Source of the DNA: JBBQKP01 sp038326995
Lineage (GTDB): Bacteria > Planctomycetota > Phycisphaerae > Tepidisphaerales > Tepidisphaeraceae
Direction: 5' to 3'
NCBI GenBank assembly: GCA_038326995.1
Contig: JBBQKP010000153.1
Location: 1 to 8,238, forward strand
DNA: 8,238 bases
Within the stretch, counting starts at the first letter, position 1. Every line of letters starts with the position of its first letter. Of this stretch, positions 7,037-8,238 are shown piece after piece. Below the pieces are notes generated by a model. It was not told the origin of the DNA. It saw nothing but the letters and a program-made list of their open reading frames with translations, and did no database searches. A program made the position numbers and the translations under genes.

Positions 7037-8238
7037 CTGCCAAAACCACTTCCCATTTTCGTTCGTCTTCGCCGTCGGTATGGCGCGCTCGTGCTGTTTA
7101 TCCTCACGACGGCAGTGCTGCTGATCACGCTTTCATTGACTCGGGCGATCGCGCCGCTGCCGCCCACTGAGGCACAGATGGCTTCGGGTATCACCGACGT
7201 CGGCGGGTACGGCGGTATGACCCTTGATCGCCTGTCGACGGCGTTCCGTGAGCGAACGATTTTCTACATCACGCCCGACACGACCACGCGCGGCGGACAA
7301 TGGCTCGCGTCTTGGAACACACTGCACTGGACGACCTGGTTGCTCGTGGCGCTGCTGGGTTTGGTGCGGCTGTTCCTTCGGATCAATTTGCCGACGCTGG
7401 CCGTCGCAAGGCTGACGCTCAACGATGCGATTCGCCAGCGGCTCGGGCTCTGGCCGGTGATCGTGCTGGTGGTTTTGCTGTCGCTCTTTCCGCTGACGCT
7501 GACGCGCGATCAACCGCTGCGATATCAGGTTCAGACGTATCTACAATATTCGTTTTTGCTGGCCGGGGGATTGCTGTCGGTGCTGACGATTTTACTCGCG
7601 AGCCGAAGTGTGAGCAGCGATCTGACCGAAGGGCACGTCGCGAATGTGTTCACCAAGCCACTGGGCCGACTGAATTTCCTGGCCGGCAAGTTCGTAGGAA
7701 TGACGCTGTTGAATGTGGTGTTGGTGACGGTGAGCGCGTTTTCGATTTATGTGACCACGATCGCGATTTGCCGGGGGACAACGCAATCCGAAAGCGATGC
7801 GATCGATTTGCGCGACCAGGTGCTGTCGGCTCGCGAAAAATCATTGCCTACGCCCGAACGGCCCTTCGTCGAGGCGGCCGAGAATCGGCTTAACTTGTTG
7901 ATCGCTAACGGCACGATCGAAATCCCGGCAAACGATCTGGGCGAACTGGTCCGCAAAAATCAGCTCGAAGCGCTGATCGAAACCGAACGCACGAAGTGGA
8001 AATCCGTCGGCCCGCAGGAAGCAAAAACGTACGTCTTCTCCGGCCTCGCCGAAGCGAAGCGGCTCGGCGTCGATCTGCAGTTCAGGCTCAAAGGTCAAAC
8101 CCCATCAGACCCGCCCGACAAGCTTTATCCGATTATGGTGGTCATCAACAATCGCGCAGAGCCGATGCTGCTTCGCGTCGGTTCGCACCAGATTTTGCCG
8201 ATCACGAGTGAAGTCGTGGACGACAAGGGCGAGCTTCG
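7037..8238 (+). CDS. ABC-2 type transporter permease with extracytoplasmic domain, 3' end cut by window
   Basis: This reading frame (phase of 7037) is open from 6992 to the right edge. Membrane segments are encoded at about 7091-7132, 7337-7387, 7445-7504, 7550-7606 and 7703-7774. The ABC-2 permease signature, SSDLTEGHVANVFTKPLGR followed by GKFVG, is encoded at 7613-7699 and parallels the motif in the permease at the left edge. After the fifth helix comes a hydrophilic, probably extracytoplasmic region (7778-8238) whose end (QEAKTYVFSG, LQFRLKG, MVVINNRAEPM) looks like beta strands. The start is uncertain. The first ATG/GTG/TTG is GTG at 7091, but that removes the basic VRLRRRYGA, which should anchor the first helix on the cytoplasmic side. 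I therefore place the start at CTG 7037, with ATT 7055 as an alternative; both are rare starts. The gene follows the ATPase within 100 bp and is its likely partner. Its substrate is unknown. Confidence 0.85.
   Translation, partial: MPKPLPIFVRLRRRYGALVLFILTTAVLLITLSLTRAIAPLPPTEAQMASGITDVGGYGGMTLDRLSTAFRERTIFYITPDTTTRGGQWLASWNTLHWTTWLLVALLGLVRLFLRINLPTLAVARLTLNDAIRQRLGLWPVIVLVVLLSLFPLTLTRDQPLRYQVQTYLQYSFLLAGGLLSVLTILLASRSVSSDLTEGHVANVFTKPLGRLNFLAGKFVGMTLLNVVLVTVSAFSIYVTTIAICRGTTQSESDAIDLRDQVLSAREKSLPTPERPFVEAAENRLNLLIANGTIEIPANDLGELVRKNQLEALIETERTKWKSVGPQEAKTYVFSGLAEAKRLGVDLQFRLKGQTPSDPPDKLYPIMVVINNRAEPMLLRVGSHQILPITSEVVDDKGEL

Noticed and set aside
643..7152. GCGATCGC octamers (643-650 and 7145-7152) as a HIP1-like repeat
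   Set aside because: I noted only two copies, both inside coding sequence, which is unremarkable for a GC-rich genome.
7300..7893. 197-codon + strand open frame
   Set aside because: It overlaps the last permease in another phase. The permease frame shows membrane helices and the ABC-2 signature, while this translation is Arg/Ala-rich without structure.

Overview
The window reads as a GC-rich bacterial chromosome segment with all genes on the + strand. It holds six protein-coding genes, two of them cut by the window edges, and no RNA gene, insertion sequence or CRISPR array that I can see. The best guess at the organism is a planctomycete, possibly of the Phycisphaerae type. That inference rests on three things: the multi-membrane-pass HflK-like protein (an architecture I recall from Planctomycetota, not checked by search), start sites with weak or no Shine-Dalgarno sequence, and ABC-2 permeases with large extracytoplasmic domains. 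No taxonomic marker gene is present.

Layout: (1) 1-948, the 3' part of an ABC-2 type permease; (2) 1043-3169, a 708-residue protein with seven predicted membrane segments followed by an HflK-like SPFH (stomatin/prohibitin/flotillin/HflK/C) domain; (3) 3281-4222, an HflC homologue; (4) 4287-5732, a second HflK-like SPFH protein; (5) 5842-6999, an ABC ATPase of the NatA/CcmA-like exporter type with a long C-terminal tail; (6) about 7037 to the right edge, a second ABC-2 type permease, open at its 3' end and lacking an obvious standard start codon. The spacers are 64-111 bp. The spacer before hflC carries a 7-bp tandem repeat, and a 10-bp palindrome sits 3 bp before the 708-residue protein's start.

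How the genes may work together: in Escherichia coli, HflK and HflC form a large periplasmic-side membrane cage around the FtsH protease and control its access to membrane substrates. Here there are three SPFH proteins instead of two, and one carries its own polytopic membrane module. The set is embedded between ABC exporter components. This suggests a co-expressed envelope module: a three-subunit SPFH assembly organising a membrane patch, associated with one ABC-2 exporter made of the ATPase at 5842 and one or both permeases. No ftsH is visible, so any link to FtsH is inference. The parts belong to known families; the combination and the extra inserted segments are what look unusual.
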